This document shows positions 25,701-33,878 of a stretch of 64,000 nt of DNA, one piece after another. Position 1 is the stretch's first letter. The number at the start of each line of letters is the position of its first letter. The notes beneath the pieces were generated by a model, which was given only the letters and a program-made list of their open reading frames with translations, was not told the origin of the DNA and did no database searches. Source of the stretch: Linyphia triangularis (lineage: Eukaryota > Arthropoda > Arachnida > Araneae > Linyphiidae); NCBI GenBank assembly GCA_963978545.1, contig OZ021723.1, forward strand, positions 46,760,069 to 46,824,068. The letters are read 5' to 3'. A program made the position numbers and the translations under genes.

Positions 25701-28700
25701 GATCGTTTTAAATAATTCTACGAAATTATCAAAGCAGAATAAAAAACAAATAGAATTTAATTTTGTTTATACATTTAATTTAATTGTGTTTGTATATTTC
25801 TGTTCAATTAAACCACTGATCCAATTTTCTTTGACCTACTTTTTAAAAAAATAATTTTAGTTTAGTAAGAACAGTCAGGCGGCGATGTTCGCATACAGTC
25901 AGCTAGGACGAACTCTTATTACATTGAAAGGCTTAAAAAGCTTCTATTTTGTATTATTATTTTTTCTCATATTAATTTCATGCCCTGCTATGTACCTACA
26001 GAGGTCAAAGTGACAAAATAAGAATATATAGGATTTTTACAAAAAAATATAGGACAATATAAAACATCAAATAACTGCACATAGTCTCTACTGAACTTTA
26101 AAATTAATTCATTATATATTTCATTAATTAAAACTTTAAATGAAACGTTATTGAAAAGAACATATAAGACGAACTTAGATGGACTTTTACACAGTACCAC
26201 TTAACATAAATTTTCCTTTTTAAGAGAGGAATGTATCTATAATTAAGTACTTAGAAAATAACTGTTTCCCTTTGAAACTCGTTATATTGAATTTAAGAGA
26301 ATAGAAAACACACCATTAAAAAAAGAAATCGCCTGATCTTGAATATATCATCCTTTATTAGTTATTACCTCAATATTCCATCCTTAGTATTCATCAATAA
26401 ATCAAGTTTTATTAATTACATTATTTACAGTCTTGAGTCTTCCAGCATCTATAAGTGCTTTGAGCTGCCCCAATTTCTTTTAAGTAATTTCTTTTTATAC
26501 CTGTTTGGGTTAAGATTTACTGTATGGTCCCCCTTGGCAAAATTTTTTAGAAAAATTTCCAAATTGAAAATGACATCAAATGAAAATGTCGCCAAATCCA
26601 AAATGGCGTCAAAACACATTCGGCGGCGAATTGCCAACTTTCAAAAAGTCGCCAAGGGAGACCATAGAGTAAATCTTAACCCCTGTTTGCTTTGCAGTCT
26701 TTTTTTGGTTCAGATTTCTATTCAGTGTCGGATGGATTGGCGGCGGAAAGTGGGAGATTTAGCGCCGAATATGGCAATCCGTTGACCTGGTTTTCGGGCA
26801 CTTGGACAATACAACGTTTTGACGTCATTTTCAATTTTAGCGACTTTTTTGAAAATATCGCCATTCGACACCTTGCATCAAATCTTAACCCTTTTGTTTC
26901 CTTCATCAATTATTGACTGAGCACTTGAAATGTCGTTCTTTTAGTCCTTAAAGTTGTTTTTATCCGTTCATTCCGAGGCAGAATTTTGTTTCTGCCTATA
27001 TTTCTTTTTCGCTATCTTGCTGCATAATTACCAATTAATTTACTACTATATTGAAGGAGAAAACAGATCAGATATTCAAGCCCGCGCCCCTCGCACTATG
27101 AACATGTTTACACTTTACAACTCTCGCTGTCCAGTTGAATCGAGTTGAATTATAGGTGCAGCACAAGAAATAAGACGTAGCCGCTTACAAACATTGCTTT
27201 AATCAGGTCTCTTTCACTTACGATCGCAGCAAAGAATCTGAAATATAAAAAACCACAACGAACAGCGCCGTTATTACGAATTCGAAGAAAATATAGGTCG
27301 AATCAACGTAGAAATATAGGACAATTAAAAAATATAGGACAATATAGGATGTTTTCCTGATTTTTAAAAATATATAGGACATATAGGACGTCTGCGACCC
27401 CTGTACCTATAGATGTATTTTTATTTTGCATTCGTCTTTAACAAATTACATATACTTAAGATCACAAGCATAGGCAATGCTTTAGTTTCTGGTCACGCAA
27501 ATATAACTTCTGCCATTACACAGTTAATACTTTATATTTTATTCAAGATGATAATAATAACAAAAAAAGGATTATTTTTTGAAATTCCTTTGCAATTTTC
27601 ATAAAGCTTGTAAAAATTTTAAATAACACTTTACACCACTTCTTGCGGATATCTGCAGCTTTAGCAACACTGATAAATAATTTAGCAGCGTTGGAAACTG
27701 AAGAATTCTTACAATTCGGGATGAAGCAATGTTTGTACACTGGATTTGAGGACATAATTTTAAATCGATTAAAAGAATACAAGATTTAAAAAAAAATCAA
27801 AACGCGCTATAGCAATACGAATAAATTCACGATAGTTTCCCCAAGACAGCGCGAAACAAAAGTCGGATTATGATGTAGGGGGACGTCACAGCTAAGCTAG
27901 TCTCGTTTTTGCTGCGCTTTTAAAAGTGGGAAATTGAAAAGGATATGTATAACTCGAGAAATATTGAATGGATTTTAAAACTTTTTTCTAGTTTTGGTTG
28001 TCTTTCGTCACTCTTAATAAATAAAAAAAAAATTTAAAAATGCTCAACTTGTCCATTATGCTTTTGTTTTATACAGCTTTAGTTGGTGGCAAAGTAATAT
28101 TGAAAAATAATTATTTTAACCACGTCAAATATACATTTATAAGCTACCGATGCACAGGGACTGTCCATGTCTTATGCATCGGTGGATATAAATGCATATT
28201 TGACCTAGTTAAAATAATTATTTTTCCATGTAACTTTGTCACCAAGAAATATTATATAAAACAAAAACATAACTACTAGATTCATCTTAATTTTATAAAT
28301 CTTATATGTTTAAGAGTACAAAAACAAAAGCCAAAATGTCCCATGTGTCAGCCAGAGAATTAATTAGTTAATTTATTTTATGATTAAGGTGAATCAAATG
28401 AATAAATAAAAAAACATCAGCACCTTTCAACAAATCTATCAAATGCACAACACATTGACGAAAATGGTATGGGTTGTTGTTCTTTACTAATTGTAGAAGA
28501 GCTAAAAACAAATCTTTGCACTCCTTATGAACAATATAAGCACAAGGTTGACTCAAGACTCTGATTAACCACATCAGTAACCATTCTGTAAAAGCTACAA
28601 AAAGAAAGTTCATTCACAAATAAGCACACAAAAAAATTCATTACACGATTCCAAATATAAACATAAAAAACTTGTACGATCATAAGACATAATTTTTCAA

Positions 28701-31700
28701 AAAAGGCAATTGCAAAAAGAACATTTTTTTTTCTTTGCTCCATCTTGAGAATAAAGCATTTTTAGACTTTTCCTAAGAGAATATAGGCAGTTTCAATATC
28801 AGCTATTAAAGAGCATCCCAACTTGAATGCTAGGAGCATATTCTGCTTCACAATCATGAATCTAGTGTTAGAAAAATAGGATGATTTAATGCTCAAAGTG
28901 ACTAGAGAAAAAGAAATTTTGATTTCCCAGATATTTTTCGGCCATTCATATTTTAATAATAATGCAAAGGACTAAAAACTAAATTTAAGAGACTTGCAGC
29001 ATAAAAATTAATTTGAATGAAAAATAATTCCTTGATTTATTGTATATTTTCACAACCTTCCTAATACTTCCAGAAGAGTGAATTTCTCTTGTGCTGAGAA
29101 TAATGTTCTGTAAAATAAATTGCATCGTATTCATGTGCATCAGTTTCATTTAATCTTTTTACACTATTTTTCTTTAAGCAAAAAGAAATAAACCAATTTA
29201 TAATAATAAAACAAAGAGTTTATGTGTGTGTCTGTCTGTGAATAAAAAATGATTTCCAATAGGTATAGAATTCTTAACATTTTCAAAATAAGACGTTTTG
29301 GTCTTTTAATTACTGTTGACAAAATTTTATTTACTTTTGACAAAATTTTAATTAGTTCTTTTTAATAAATTTAATTTTTAAAAAATTAACTAAAGTGATT
29401 TTAATAGTCGTAGTACGACACATAAGTAGTTCTAGCATTCTAATTTCGATTTTCACAAACAGAATGCTAAAATATTCTCGGAGGGGTTAGGGGATTCATA
29501 TTATTGTACATCAATAATAAGGGTTTACATAGCAATTAATCTTTTAGCAAGCGTAGCCAGCCTATGCTTGTGTAGCAATGAACCTTTTAGCAAGTGAGGC
29601 GAGCCTGTGCTCACATAACAATGGACTTTTCCATAAGCAACGCAAGATTGTGTTTGGTTAACAATAAAACTTTTAACGATCTTAGGTTTGCATAGCAATG
29701 AACCTTTTAGCAAGCAAAACGAGTTTGGTTCGAAAAGTGCCAAAAGTAAAGTTTATCCATATTGATACTAAAGGGAAGTAGAAAAATATTGTTATAGAAG
29801 CGTTATCATTGGATATTAAAAACATACATAAAAACCTATCTATAACGATAACGTAAGGACTTAAATATTGCAATACACTGAAGAGCCAGAACAACTGGTA
29901 CACTTGCCTAATATCGTGCAAGGCCCCCATGAGCATGCACAAGTGCCACAACACGACGTGGCTTAGATTCAAATAATGTCTGAAGGTATCCTGGAGGCAA
30001 TTCACACTATGAATCCTGCAAGGTAGTCCACAAAAACATAGGAGTGTGAGGTGGTGGAGATCTCTTCTGAGCATCACGTTGCAAGGCATAGCAGACATAC
30101 TCAATAATGTTCATGTCTGGGGATTTAGGTTTGCCAATGGAAATGTCTAAAGTCAGAAGAGTATTACTGGAGCCAGTTTGTAATAACTCTTGAACTGAGG
30201 GGTGTCGTATTGTCCTGCTGGACTTGTCCAAGTCCGTCCGAAAGCATAATGGACAAGAATGGATGTAGGTGATCAGACAGGATGCATATGTACCTGTCAG
30301 AATTGTCTCTAAACGTATTAGCGGACCCATATCGCACCAACTACACATCCTCCATACCATCACAGAGGCTCCCCCAACTTAAACAGTCCCCTGTAGACAT
30401 GTAGGGTCCATACATTCATGAGGTAGTCTCCATACCTGTGCATGTCCATCTATCCAATTCAATTGAAAACGAGACTCATCAGATCAGGCAACGTGTTTCC
30501 AGTCATCAACAGTATGGTGATATTGGCAGACCAAGGTGAGGCGTAAAGCCTTGTGCAGTGTAGTCAACAACTGTACATGAGTGGACTTTCGGCTTTGAAA
30601 GCCTATGTAAATGATGGTCCTTTGAACTGACTGCACTCTGACTTTAGTTGATGTTCCAGCATTGAAATTTGCGGCAATTTGTGGACGTGTTGCATGTCTA
30701 TCTTGTTTAAGGATTCTCCTTAGTCGTCGATGGTACAGTTCTTTCAAGGTCTTTTCCCGATCACACCGATGTCTAAGATTTGAAATTTTACCTGATAATT
30801 GAAATTCATGGTTCACTCGTGAAATGGTCGTACGTGAAAATCTAAATTTCTTCGTTATCTCGGAGATGCTATGTAACATTTCTTGTGCAGCAACTATATC
30901 GACTTGTTCAAAGTCACTTAAATCTTGATAACCTGCCATTGTAACAGCAGAAATCAATCTAATAGCTTTGTCAGACACATGTTGTCTTATATAGGCGCTC
31001 CCGATCACATCATATAACGATGATTGGTTGCATACCTTCGTTATTTACATATGCCCACCTATACCAGTTTTTCTGACTCTTCAGTGTAGAGAGGTTTAAC
31101 TCAGACAGTTTGAGCATTTTGAGTATCCATTGTTTATGTATGTAAGTGATGAGTGCTTGAATTAGCAGAATTGTAATTAGAGATAATTTTACTTTCTTTA
31201 AATTGCTTACAAAATAAGTATATTTTTACATTAATTAACATAATTACTAATTTAATTAATCAATAATAATTAGCTGTGTTGATATGGAATTTTCTATCAT
31301 GCCCGCCAAAGTTAAAATATTAGTTAACTGTTTTATTATACATATAAGGGAGGCGTAAGCTTAATTTTTTATTTTTCAGAAAAAATGTGTTACTTATTGA
31401 GGGAAAAAAATCTATTAATTTAGTTTGTTTACTTGTTGTTAATGATACTTGTATGCACATATATTTGTATTCATCTAATGAGTTCAAATGTAACACCAAA
31501 ACATTCAGTGTCGTTTCTTTTCCAAAATAAAAAAAAATCGAGATACATACAGGGTTCATACTCATTTGCAGAAAAAAAATTCCCTGGTATTTTCCATTGC
31601 AGAGTTAATTATTTTTAGAAACATAAATATAGTCAAACCAGGATTACATAAATTCTTCCAATAGCTCGAAAAAAGTAATTTTTCTTTAAGAATAACTTTC

Positions 31701-33878
31701 TGCAAGTTTATGTTATGAAATAATTATGTAACTTCAATTCCTCGAGTTAGGGTTAAACAAATGAGTAGGATTTTTTACAGAGTAACAACAAATTTTTCAA
31801 GGTTTTAGGAGAATTTTTCTTTTTTCCCTGAGATTTTAAGACTAATTTATTTTCCTTGAGTTTTCCAAGTTTCTCTCTGAGGCGTATAAACCCTGACATA
31901 TTTTATAAAAAGAGTTCTTGTTTCAATCTTCGATTCATATTCAGTAAATAATTTTTTTATTAGTTTGACAACTTTGTGTACACCCTGTAGTTCAAAACTT
32001 TAAATATTAATTATATATATTAAAAAGATATAAATTAAATAAAAGAAACCTGTTGATAAGAATTCTTCATCTTTCTGTTGCTTTCTCTCTTCAGCGGAAT
32101 CTGATGGTCCATAAATCTCGCAACTATGATTAGTTACAAATATGTGAGGTATTTCTTTGAAGGAATTACGCATGTGATGGAAAAAAGCTGACAAAGTTGA
32201 GTAATTTGATGAAGAACTAGAAACTGTAAAAAGAAAAAATATCTAAGAGAGCAAAATGGAAAAATAGCCTCAGATTTAGATTTTTTTGGGCCCTAGAAAA
32301 AAGGGTATTTTTTTATGTTCTAGCATGTATTAGTAGGGAATACAAAATAATAATAAAAAAAAAAAACAATAAATCCATACCTAGCTTTTTGACAGTTAAT
32401 TACTCAATAACAGTTGGTTAAAATAATAATGATAAATTCTTTTTGTTCTTTTATAACTGCGCATTTTGGTATGAAACCATTTATTTCATTTAAATTATTG
32501 CCTCACAAATCACAAAGACAATTAAAATTAATTTTGGTCTTCCCTGGAGAATAGACTTGAAAATATCTAGTCGCCACTCGCCACAGGTCGATTAAACGGC
32601 GTGATGAGGCGACTAAATAAATTAATCAACCGGACACCTTTCGTTGCTCCCCAACCTACGATTTTTTTAATTGTTACCGAATGTACTGAAATTTCCAAAT
32701 CAATGAAAATTTTCCTTTCTTTTTTTGTAATCATGTGCGTATATACCTTTAAAATCCATTCATCCACGATATGGATTCATGAGTTAACTGGTTGGTGACA
32801 GAACCGGGAATTCAGGAAAATCAGAAAAGTGTCATGGAATTTTGAAATTTTTGAGTTTCTAATCTTGCATTCCCTGTGCGGGTGCCGCCACCTTATTGTT
32901 TAAATAAAAATATTCAAACTTCAATCTGACTGCATCCTTTACAGACACATTTATTTTTCTTCTTGCCTGGCGTTCTTGTCAACAAAATATATTAGAACCT
33001 TAATTATTAGAGTATTATTTCTGTTATATTTTTAGTTATCCCATAACTTAAAAGCGCAGCCACCAGTAGCCTTACTGTTAAAAAAAATTCGCTAACTTCA
33101 ATCTGACTGCATCCTTTACAGGCATGATTATTTTTCTTCTTGTCTTGCGTTTTTTGTCAACAGAATATATTACAACCCTAAATTCCTTAATATTTCAAAT
33201 TGATTCCGACGGATTTTTTTTATTTTATTAATCCTTTACGGTGCTATGTTACAGATGAGCAACATATCTATAGGCATCCATTAGTGAAAAAGCTTAGATC
33301 CTGTACTCGATTTCTTTTTTCCTACTTTCATTGACATTTTATTAAACAGAAAACTAACTTAGATATGTTTTTGATTAATATATATTTAATACAAACAAAA
33401 AAAAAACACGATGAAGTGGCTACTAAACTAAAAGTGTCTACAGGCCATTGGCTACTACTTGGAAATTCCAATTTTCAGGTCTACTGGAGAGATGTCCTGT
33501 ATCTGTCATGAGTAAAAGAGGCCTAAAAGGAAGTATTAAACTCAAAATAAGGTACTTATGTATTAACGCTACCGCAGCTACAGATTTGGAGGTTTGTAAG
33601 TGCCGCCAATAAAGAGCAATCTTGTTGTTCGCACGCGCAAACAGTTATTTAAGTGTTTTATTTTATGATTTGTCGCAAAAATTTTAGGTGTAGATTGGCG
33701 GCACTTAAAAACCACCAAATCTGTAGCTGCGGTGGCATTAATACGTAAGTACCCAAAATAATAATAGAAATACATACTGCTTTCCAGATCCAAGAAATTA
33801 TTAATGATAGTAACATTAAGAGTCTTGCGGAACTTTCTGTCAGAAAAATCATCATGATCTTTAGTATGCATTTGAAAC
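7676..33878 (-). CDS. Unidentified multi-exon host gene (eleven exons, 5' end not seen)
   Basis: The minus strand carries eleven exons: 33778-33878, 32050-32223, 28424-28594, 23843-23934, 23639-23721, 23065-23179, 21342-21475, 20590-20719, 9271-9441, 7898-8004 and 7676-7757. Every internal border has AG before and GT after, and all ten junction phases agree, giving about 453 residues with no stop until TGA at 7676-7678. The product is rich in Leu, Ile, Cys and amphipathic helices (for example TEWLLMWLIRVLSQPCAYIV and SLLALTSLIQDHGLVF), which suggests a HEAT/ARM-type scaffold. I found no catalytic motif, signal peptide or membrane anchor. I cannot name the protein. The 11-kb intron between 9441 and 20590 holds a LINE-SINE chimera, a Helitron and Tc1 and hAT relics. 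No initiator Met exon was found, so upstream exons must lie right of 33.9 kb or outside the window. Confidence 0.75.
7898..8004 (-). CDS. Host gene exon 10
   Basis: The acceptor TTATTTGTAG precedes GCATTAG, and the donor after GAAGAAAG is GTGTGT. It encodes ALVLLSVHLINCEIHY to KMETDEE plus two bases of an Arg codon. The start phase is 0, matching the end of exon 9. Confidence 0.75.
8148..8402. repeat. Short inverted repeat, 23-bp arms
   Basis: AATTGAGGACTAGAAATGG at 8148-8170 recurs in reverse complement at 8379-8402, with about 210 bp between the arms. It may be a small, decayed fold-back element; no target duplication was found. Confidence 0.5.
9271..9441 (-). CDS. Host gene exon 9
   Basis: The acceptor TTTTTGTAG precedes TTGGTGAG, and the donor after TCAAAG is GTAAAT. 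It encodes 57 residues, LVRESFITIDENYQ through NGYPLPFNMEENFK to LIITKSSK, in phase 0 at both ends. The sequence has clear protein-like codon use compared with its surroundings. Confidence 0.8.
9567..9603. repeat. Perfect 14-bp stem-loop
   Basis: TTTCACTTGTAAAC at 9567-9580 is perfectly complementary to GTTTACAAGTGAAA at 9590-9603 across a 9-base loop. It lies in the intron just upstream (minus strand) of exon 9. It has no U-run, and no function is inferred. Confidence 0.6.
9875..10611. mobile_element. hAT-like non-autonomous element, 737 bp
   Basis: The left end CAGGGTGGCTACAGAA and the right end, read in reverse (CACGGTGGTACAAAA), form an imperfect terminal inverted repeat. TTCCCTGACATTTCCCTGA motifs lie just inside both ends. 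A 33-bp direct repeat (AAATTCCCTGATTAAAGAG plus a spacer) is present three times at about 10437-10535. There is no transposase. The flanks TCCCCTTA and TCCTTAGG may be a worn 8-bp duplication. Part of its interior (about 10010-10160) recurs inverted at 32880-33200. Confidence 0.65.
10437..10535. repeat. 33-bp direct repeat, three units, inside the hAT-like element
   Basis: Each unit contains AAATTCCCTGATTAAAGAG followed by TAATTTTAC. The units are nearly identical, which indicates recent local amplification of a subterminal motif. Confidence 0.8.
10836..12545 (+). pseudogene. Decayed transposon-like ORF family 2, interrupted by hAT-like copy B
   Basis: Open frame 10836-11165 contains DGSHPKDYSY and NQGGLQRQFMHLKLL. 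After frame changes the relic continues as RVAHFFNFIYVRFWNTPIV, then HLWYLSETSIGLPFLDERI, then DFSHFITNKTKTFFEWLG. The element at 11579-12461 interrupts it, and the relic resumes at 12462 with a stretch containing VDTLKVINNTAEKGIAFV. From memory, blocks of this kind (HLWYLSEEL..LAFFD, V.NDTAERGVALI) belong to an uncharacterised repetitive protein family of arthropods and cnidarians. No catalytic residues can be assigned. Numerous stops and shifts rule out function. Homology to a named protein was not tested. Confidence 0.6.
11579..12461 (+). mobile_element. hAT-like non-autonomous element, copy B, intact length 883 bp
   Basis: The ends CAAGGTTTGCCAC and, inverted, CAGGGTTGCCACG form an imperfect terminal repeat, with TTCC(C)TGACA motifs beside them. 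It is collinear with copy A at 0.8-3.1 kb but lacks the solo LTR. It interrupts the family 2 relic, so it inserted after that ORF. No clear 8-bp duplication remains. Confidence 0.7.
12546..13560. other. Intronic AT-rich stretch, nothing recognised
   Basis: No coding relic, RNA gene or repeat boundary could be supported. Confidence 0.5.
13565..14430 (-). pseudogene. Tc1-like transposase relic
   Basis: Read on the minus strand across several frames, the order is that of a Tc1-type DDE transposase. A stretch with HKERLKFA and TWKYGWHQVIFSE is followed by FNLDGPDDCQCYWYDL, SVMVWAGFGWDGKL, a worn form of the Q-D-N-A block (FSMITCIFMW), then FDWPPYPAKNL and GRAVYTGGKQYDCIDDLKDL. These correspond to the region around the first and second catalytic Asp and the WPPYSPDLNPIEN...Glu block, but the catalytic residues are lost. 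There are many stops and shifts. Terminal repeats were not identified. It lies in the 11-kb host intron. Confidence 0.75.
14431..15230. other. Intronic AT-rich stretch, nothing recognised
   Basis: It possibly contains the worn 5' end of the Tc1 relic (about 14431-14570); no boundary could be fixed. Confidence 0.45.
15231..15368. mobile_element. Small hAT-like MITE, 138 bp
   Basis: It starts CAGGTTGACCACATAG and ends TAGACACCCTG, with TTCCCTGA motifs inside both ends, as in the larger elements at 9.9 and 11.6 kb. A separate fragment of the same subterminal sequence, ending GTGGCCACTCTG, lies at about 15540-15645. Confidence 0.5.
15540..15645. repeat. hAT-like terminal fragment
   Basis: TTCCCTGATTTT, TTCCCTGACATTTCC and TTCCTGACATTTTCC motifs lead to GGTTCTGTGGCCACTCTG. 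This is the same terminal architecture as the hAT-like elements nearby, but only one end is present. Confidence 0.5.
15922..17410 (+). mobile_element. Non-autonomous Helitron, about 1.49 kb
   Basis: The 5' end reads TCTCTCTATATATAAGGC preceded by A, followed by the TCACTCACTGACTCACTCATCA stretch common at Helitron 5' ends. The 3' end is GCGCAGCACGGGTATTCAGCTAG followed by T, so the insertion lies between A and T with no duplication and a CTAG terminus. The exact 5' base could be 15922 or 15926. The interior is almost wholly a 148-bp tandem array with no Rep/helicase coding sequence. Confidence 0.8.
15978..17100 (+). repeat. 148-bp tandem array inside the Helitron, about eight units
   Basis: CTTCCCACATAG starts units at 15981, 16129, 16277, 16425 and 16573, exactly 148 bp apart and almost identical. 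Diverged units then start near 16723, 16866 and 17025. Identity falls steadily toward the 3' end. Each unit contains GATCTCGATTAACC and GTTCCAAACGGGGGAC. Confidence 0.95.
17666..19960 (-). pseudogene. LINE ORF2 fragment: reverse transcriptase plus RNase H, frameshifted
   Basis: Two overlapping frames make up the protein. The upstream one (19281-about 19960) starts inside the RT at PGADDIIPAQLQHG and includes FIPKPGK, FRPISLTSFLLKTLEKL, HAYQPGKSTETAL, FLDIEGAFDRV and CPQGGVLSPLLWSLV. The downstream one (17666-19309) continues with GYADDITLVV (the YADD catalytic box), the thumb, then an RNase H domain with YTDGSKTSYG, QAEVLAIMAC, FSDSQATL and WVPGHCDIEGNEMADQLAKQG. It ends with a Cys/His cluster (LCRGCRMTEESSTHVLCNC). 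The frames are joined by a one-base slip in an A run near 19309. The RNase H domain places it in the I/R1/Jockey-like superfamilies. The endonuclease and ORF1 are absent because of 5' truncation. Confidence 0.9.
19963..20135 (-). mobile_element. tRNA-derived SINE, full length (within the chimera)
   Basis: On the minus strand it begins GCCGACCAAACGG, then has an A-box-like TAGTGGTTAGCG and a B-box GGGTTCGAGTCCC, as in a tRNA gene. A body ending GGCGCCAGATAATCTGAA follows. The same sequence occurs at 47607-47705 (head only) and 52593-52768. Pol III promoter boxes are present, but the tRNA fold is not intact. Confidence 0.85.
20590..20719 (-). CDS. Host gene exon 8
   Basis: The acceptor TATTTTTAG precedes AGAAGTAAAG, and the donor after ATACAG is GTATTA. 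The first base completes a Glu codon. It then reads EVKLLQVSSASCLAMIIQTI to SKMLQCLIQ (43 residues), ending in phase 0. Confidence 0.8.
21342..21475 (-). CDS. Host gene exon 7
   Basis: The acceptor ATCTTTCATAG precedes GAATCC, and the donor is GTTAGT after TCAGA. It reads ESLLALTSLIQDHGLVF to CCQSTNLLS plus two bases of Glu, in phase with exon 8. The pattern of helix-forming residues is HEAT-like. Confidence 0.8.
21476..23064. other. Intron, nothing recognised
   Basis: An AT-rich intron of about 1.6 kb between exons 6 and 7. No repeats with clear ends, RNA genes or coding relics were seen. Confidence 0.6.
23065..23179 (-). CDS. Host gene exon 6
   Basis: The acceptor TTATTTACAG precedes TTCTGT, and the donor after AAAAAT is GTAAGA. 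One base completes a Thr codon, followed by 38 residues, SVLGSMVADISQFLPDKC to LGDLKLKN, ending in phase 0. Confidence 0.8.
23639..23721 (-). CDS. Host gene exon 5
   Basis: The acceptor CATTCATTATTAG precedes GAGGCATC, and the donor after ATGAC is GTAGGT. It reads EASELVLVDISIVFTNSEDC to LQTQM plus two bases, in phase with exon 6. Confidence 0.8.
23843..23934 (-). CDS. Host gene exon 4
   Basis: The acceptor TATTTTATAG precedes AGTTGAATG, and the donor after CCTGAG is GTACAA. The first two bases complete a Glu codon. It then reads LNDIVDKLEDGVSSMSI to NKVLPE, ending in phase 0. Confidence 0.8.
23935..25998. other. Intron sequence, mostly unannotated
   Basis: AT-rich intron. The only structure seen is a 39-bp direct repeat containing ATTCTTGTACAAGTCATTC at about 25177-25262 (two and a half units). 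Confidence 0.5.
25999..27403. mobile_element. Non-autonomous DNA transposon, 1405 bp, with TACCTA duplication
   Basis: The left end CAGAGGTCAAAG and the inverted right end CAGGGGTCGCAG match, followed inside by ATATAGGA and ATATAGGACAATAT motifs on both sides. TACCTA is present immediately outside each end (25993-25998 and 27404-27409). The CAGGGGTC terminus is hAT-like, though hAT elements usually duplicate 8 bp. There is no transposase. A second MITE is nested inside. Confidence 0.7.
26508..26681. mobile_element. MITE, 174 bp, exact 8-bp target duplication
   Basis: The terminal inverted repeat starts GGTTAAGATTTACT and extends through TATGGTC and CCCTTGGC on both arms. CCTGTTTG is duplicated exactly at 26500-26507 and 26682-26689. 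The 8-bp duplication fits hAT or P superfamilies. It lies within the 25999-27403 element. A diverged relative of one arm, ending ATCTTAACCC, lies at about 26820-26893. Confidence 0.85.
27600..28010 (-). pseudogene. THAP-domain fragment with conserved upstream region, copy 1
   Basis: From Met at 27755 the minus strand reads YKHCFIPNCKNSS, then AAKLFISVAK and ADIRKKWCKV. This is the start of a THAP zinc finger (the first two Cys, the conserved F and the RKKW block). The reading then becomes unrelated, so the rest of the domain is missing. About 250 bp upstream of the Met is also conserved with the copy at 55440-55740, starting GAGTGACGAAAGACAACC. Shared non-coding upstream sequence suggests that both derive from a mobile element or a duplicated gene end; THAP domains occur in P-type transposases and in host regulators. 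Confidence 0.65.
28083..28245. repeat. Fold-back element, 163 bp, about 72-bp arms
   Basis: TTGGTGGCAAAGTAATATTG at the left pairs with the right end read in reverse. Further in, AAAAATAATTATTTTAAC, GTCAAATAT and CACCGATGCA (CTACCGATGCA on the left) are shared in the same order. The loop is about 15 bases. No clear target duplication. Confidence 0.8.
28424..28594 (-). CDS. Host gene exon 3
   Basis: The acceptor CTTTTTGTAG precedes CTTTTACAG, and the donor after GAAAG is GTGCTG. Two bases complete an Ala codon. It then reads FTEWLLMWLIRVLSQPC, AYIVHKECKDLFLALL and FRQCVVHLIDLLK with one base over, in phase with exon 4. Two amphipathic helices resemble a HEAT or ARM unit. Confidence 0.8.
29199..29752 (+). 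repeat. Repeat family R, copy 1, with short tandem subunits
   Basis: The 5' part (TAATAATAAAACAA, then TGTCTGTCTGTG, then TTTTGGTCTTTTAATT) resembles 56252-56412 and, inverted, 59330-59570. The 3' part (29530-29740) has about four loose units of 45-60 bp containing AGCAATGAACCTTTTAGCAA and a G-C-rich AGCGAGCCT-type core. It ends GTGCCAAAAG. The 5' sequence is Helitron-like, but no CTAG end was found. Confidence 0.6.
29876..31086 (-). mobile_element. Tc1-like element, structurally complete, 1211 bp
   Basis: The ends are inverted repeats: CACTGAAGAGCCAGAACAAC on the left and CACTGAAGAGTCAGAAAAAC on the right (reverse strand), followed by CTGGTA on both. Each end is flanked by TA (29874-29875 and 31087-31088), the expected Tc1/mariner target. 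The transposase lies between them on the minus strand. Confidence 0.9.
30007..31008 (-). pseudogene. Tc1-like transposase, inactivated
   Basis: Frame 30484-31008 carries the N-terminal paired-like DNA-binding part. It includes MAGYQDLSDFEQVDIVAAQE, SISEITKKFRFSRTTISRV, a second helix-turn-helix with HATRPQIAANFNAGTSTKV, and VDDWKHVA just before the first catalytic Asp. Frame 30007-30363 covers the C-terminal half: MVWRMCSWCDMGPLIRL, a worn central part, then KSPDMNIIEYVCYALQRD, the block holding the last catalytic acid. Shifts and a stop after KHVA separate the halves. From memory, close relatives are very common in spider genomes. There is no intact catalytic triad. Confidence 0.88.
31550..31895. 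mobile_element. hAT-like MITE, about 346 bp
   Basis: The left end CAGGGTTCATACTC and the inverted right end CAGGGTTTATACGC match. TTCCCTGG and TTTTCCCTGAG motifs lie inside. ACATA occurs on both sides close to the ends, but no exact 8-bp duplication remains. Confidence 0.65.
32050..32223 (-). CDS. Host gene exon 2
   Basis: The acceptor TTTTTTACAG precedes TTTCTAGTTC, and the donor after CAACAG is GTTTCT. Two bases complete an Ile codon. It reads SSSSNYSTLSAFFHHMRNSF, EIPHIFVTNHSCEIYG and AEERKQQKDEEFLST with one base over. The charged tail may be an interhelical loop. Confidence 0.8.
32800..33200 (-). repeat. Diverged copy of the 9.9-kb hAT-like interior, partly duplicated
   Basis: CTTCAATCTGACTGCATCC plus TTTACAG occurs at about 32918 and 33089, with the following TTTTTCTTCTTG and GTCAACA blocks in both. 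This makes a roughly 170-bp tandem pair. The same sequence occurs inverted at 10010-10160. Confidence 0.6.
33551..33753. mobile_element. MITE, 203 bp, exact 8-bp target duplication, next to a splice donor
   Basis: About 60-bp terminal inverted repeats start GGTACTTA(T/C)GTATTAA and include CCGCAGCTACAGATTTGG and AAGTGCCGCCAAT. CAAAATAA is duplicated exactly at 33543-33550 and 33754-33761. The element ends only 24 bp from the exon 1 donor at 33777. The 8-bp duplication fits the hAT superfamily. Confidence 0.9.
33778..33878 (-). CDS. Host gene exon 1 of those seen (internal exon)
   Basis: The acceptor TGCTATTTTCAG precedes GTTTCAAATG, and the donor after GAAAGCA is GTATGT. It encodes FQMHTKDHDDFSDRKFRK to INNFLDLES, with one base at each side belonging to split codons. 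Because it has an acceptor it is not the first exon of the gene. Confidence 0.75.
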
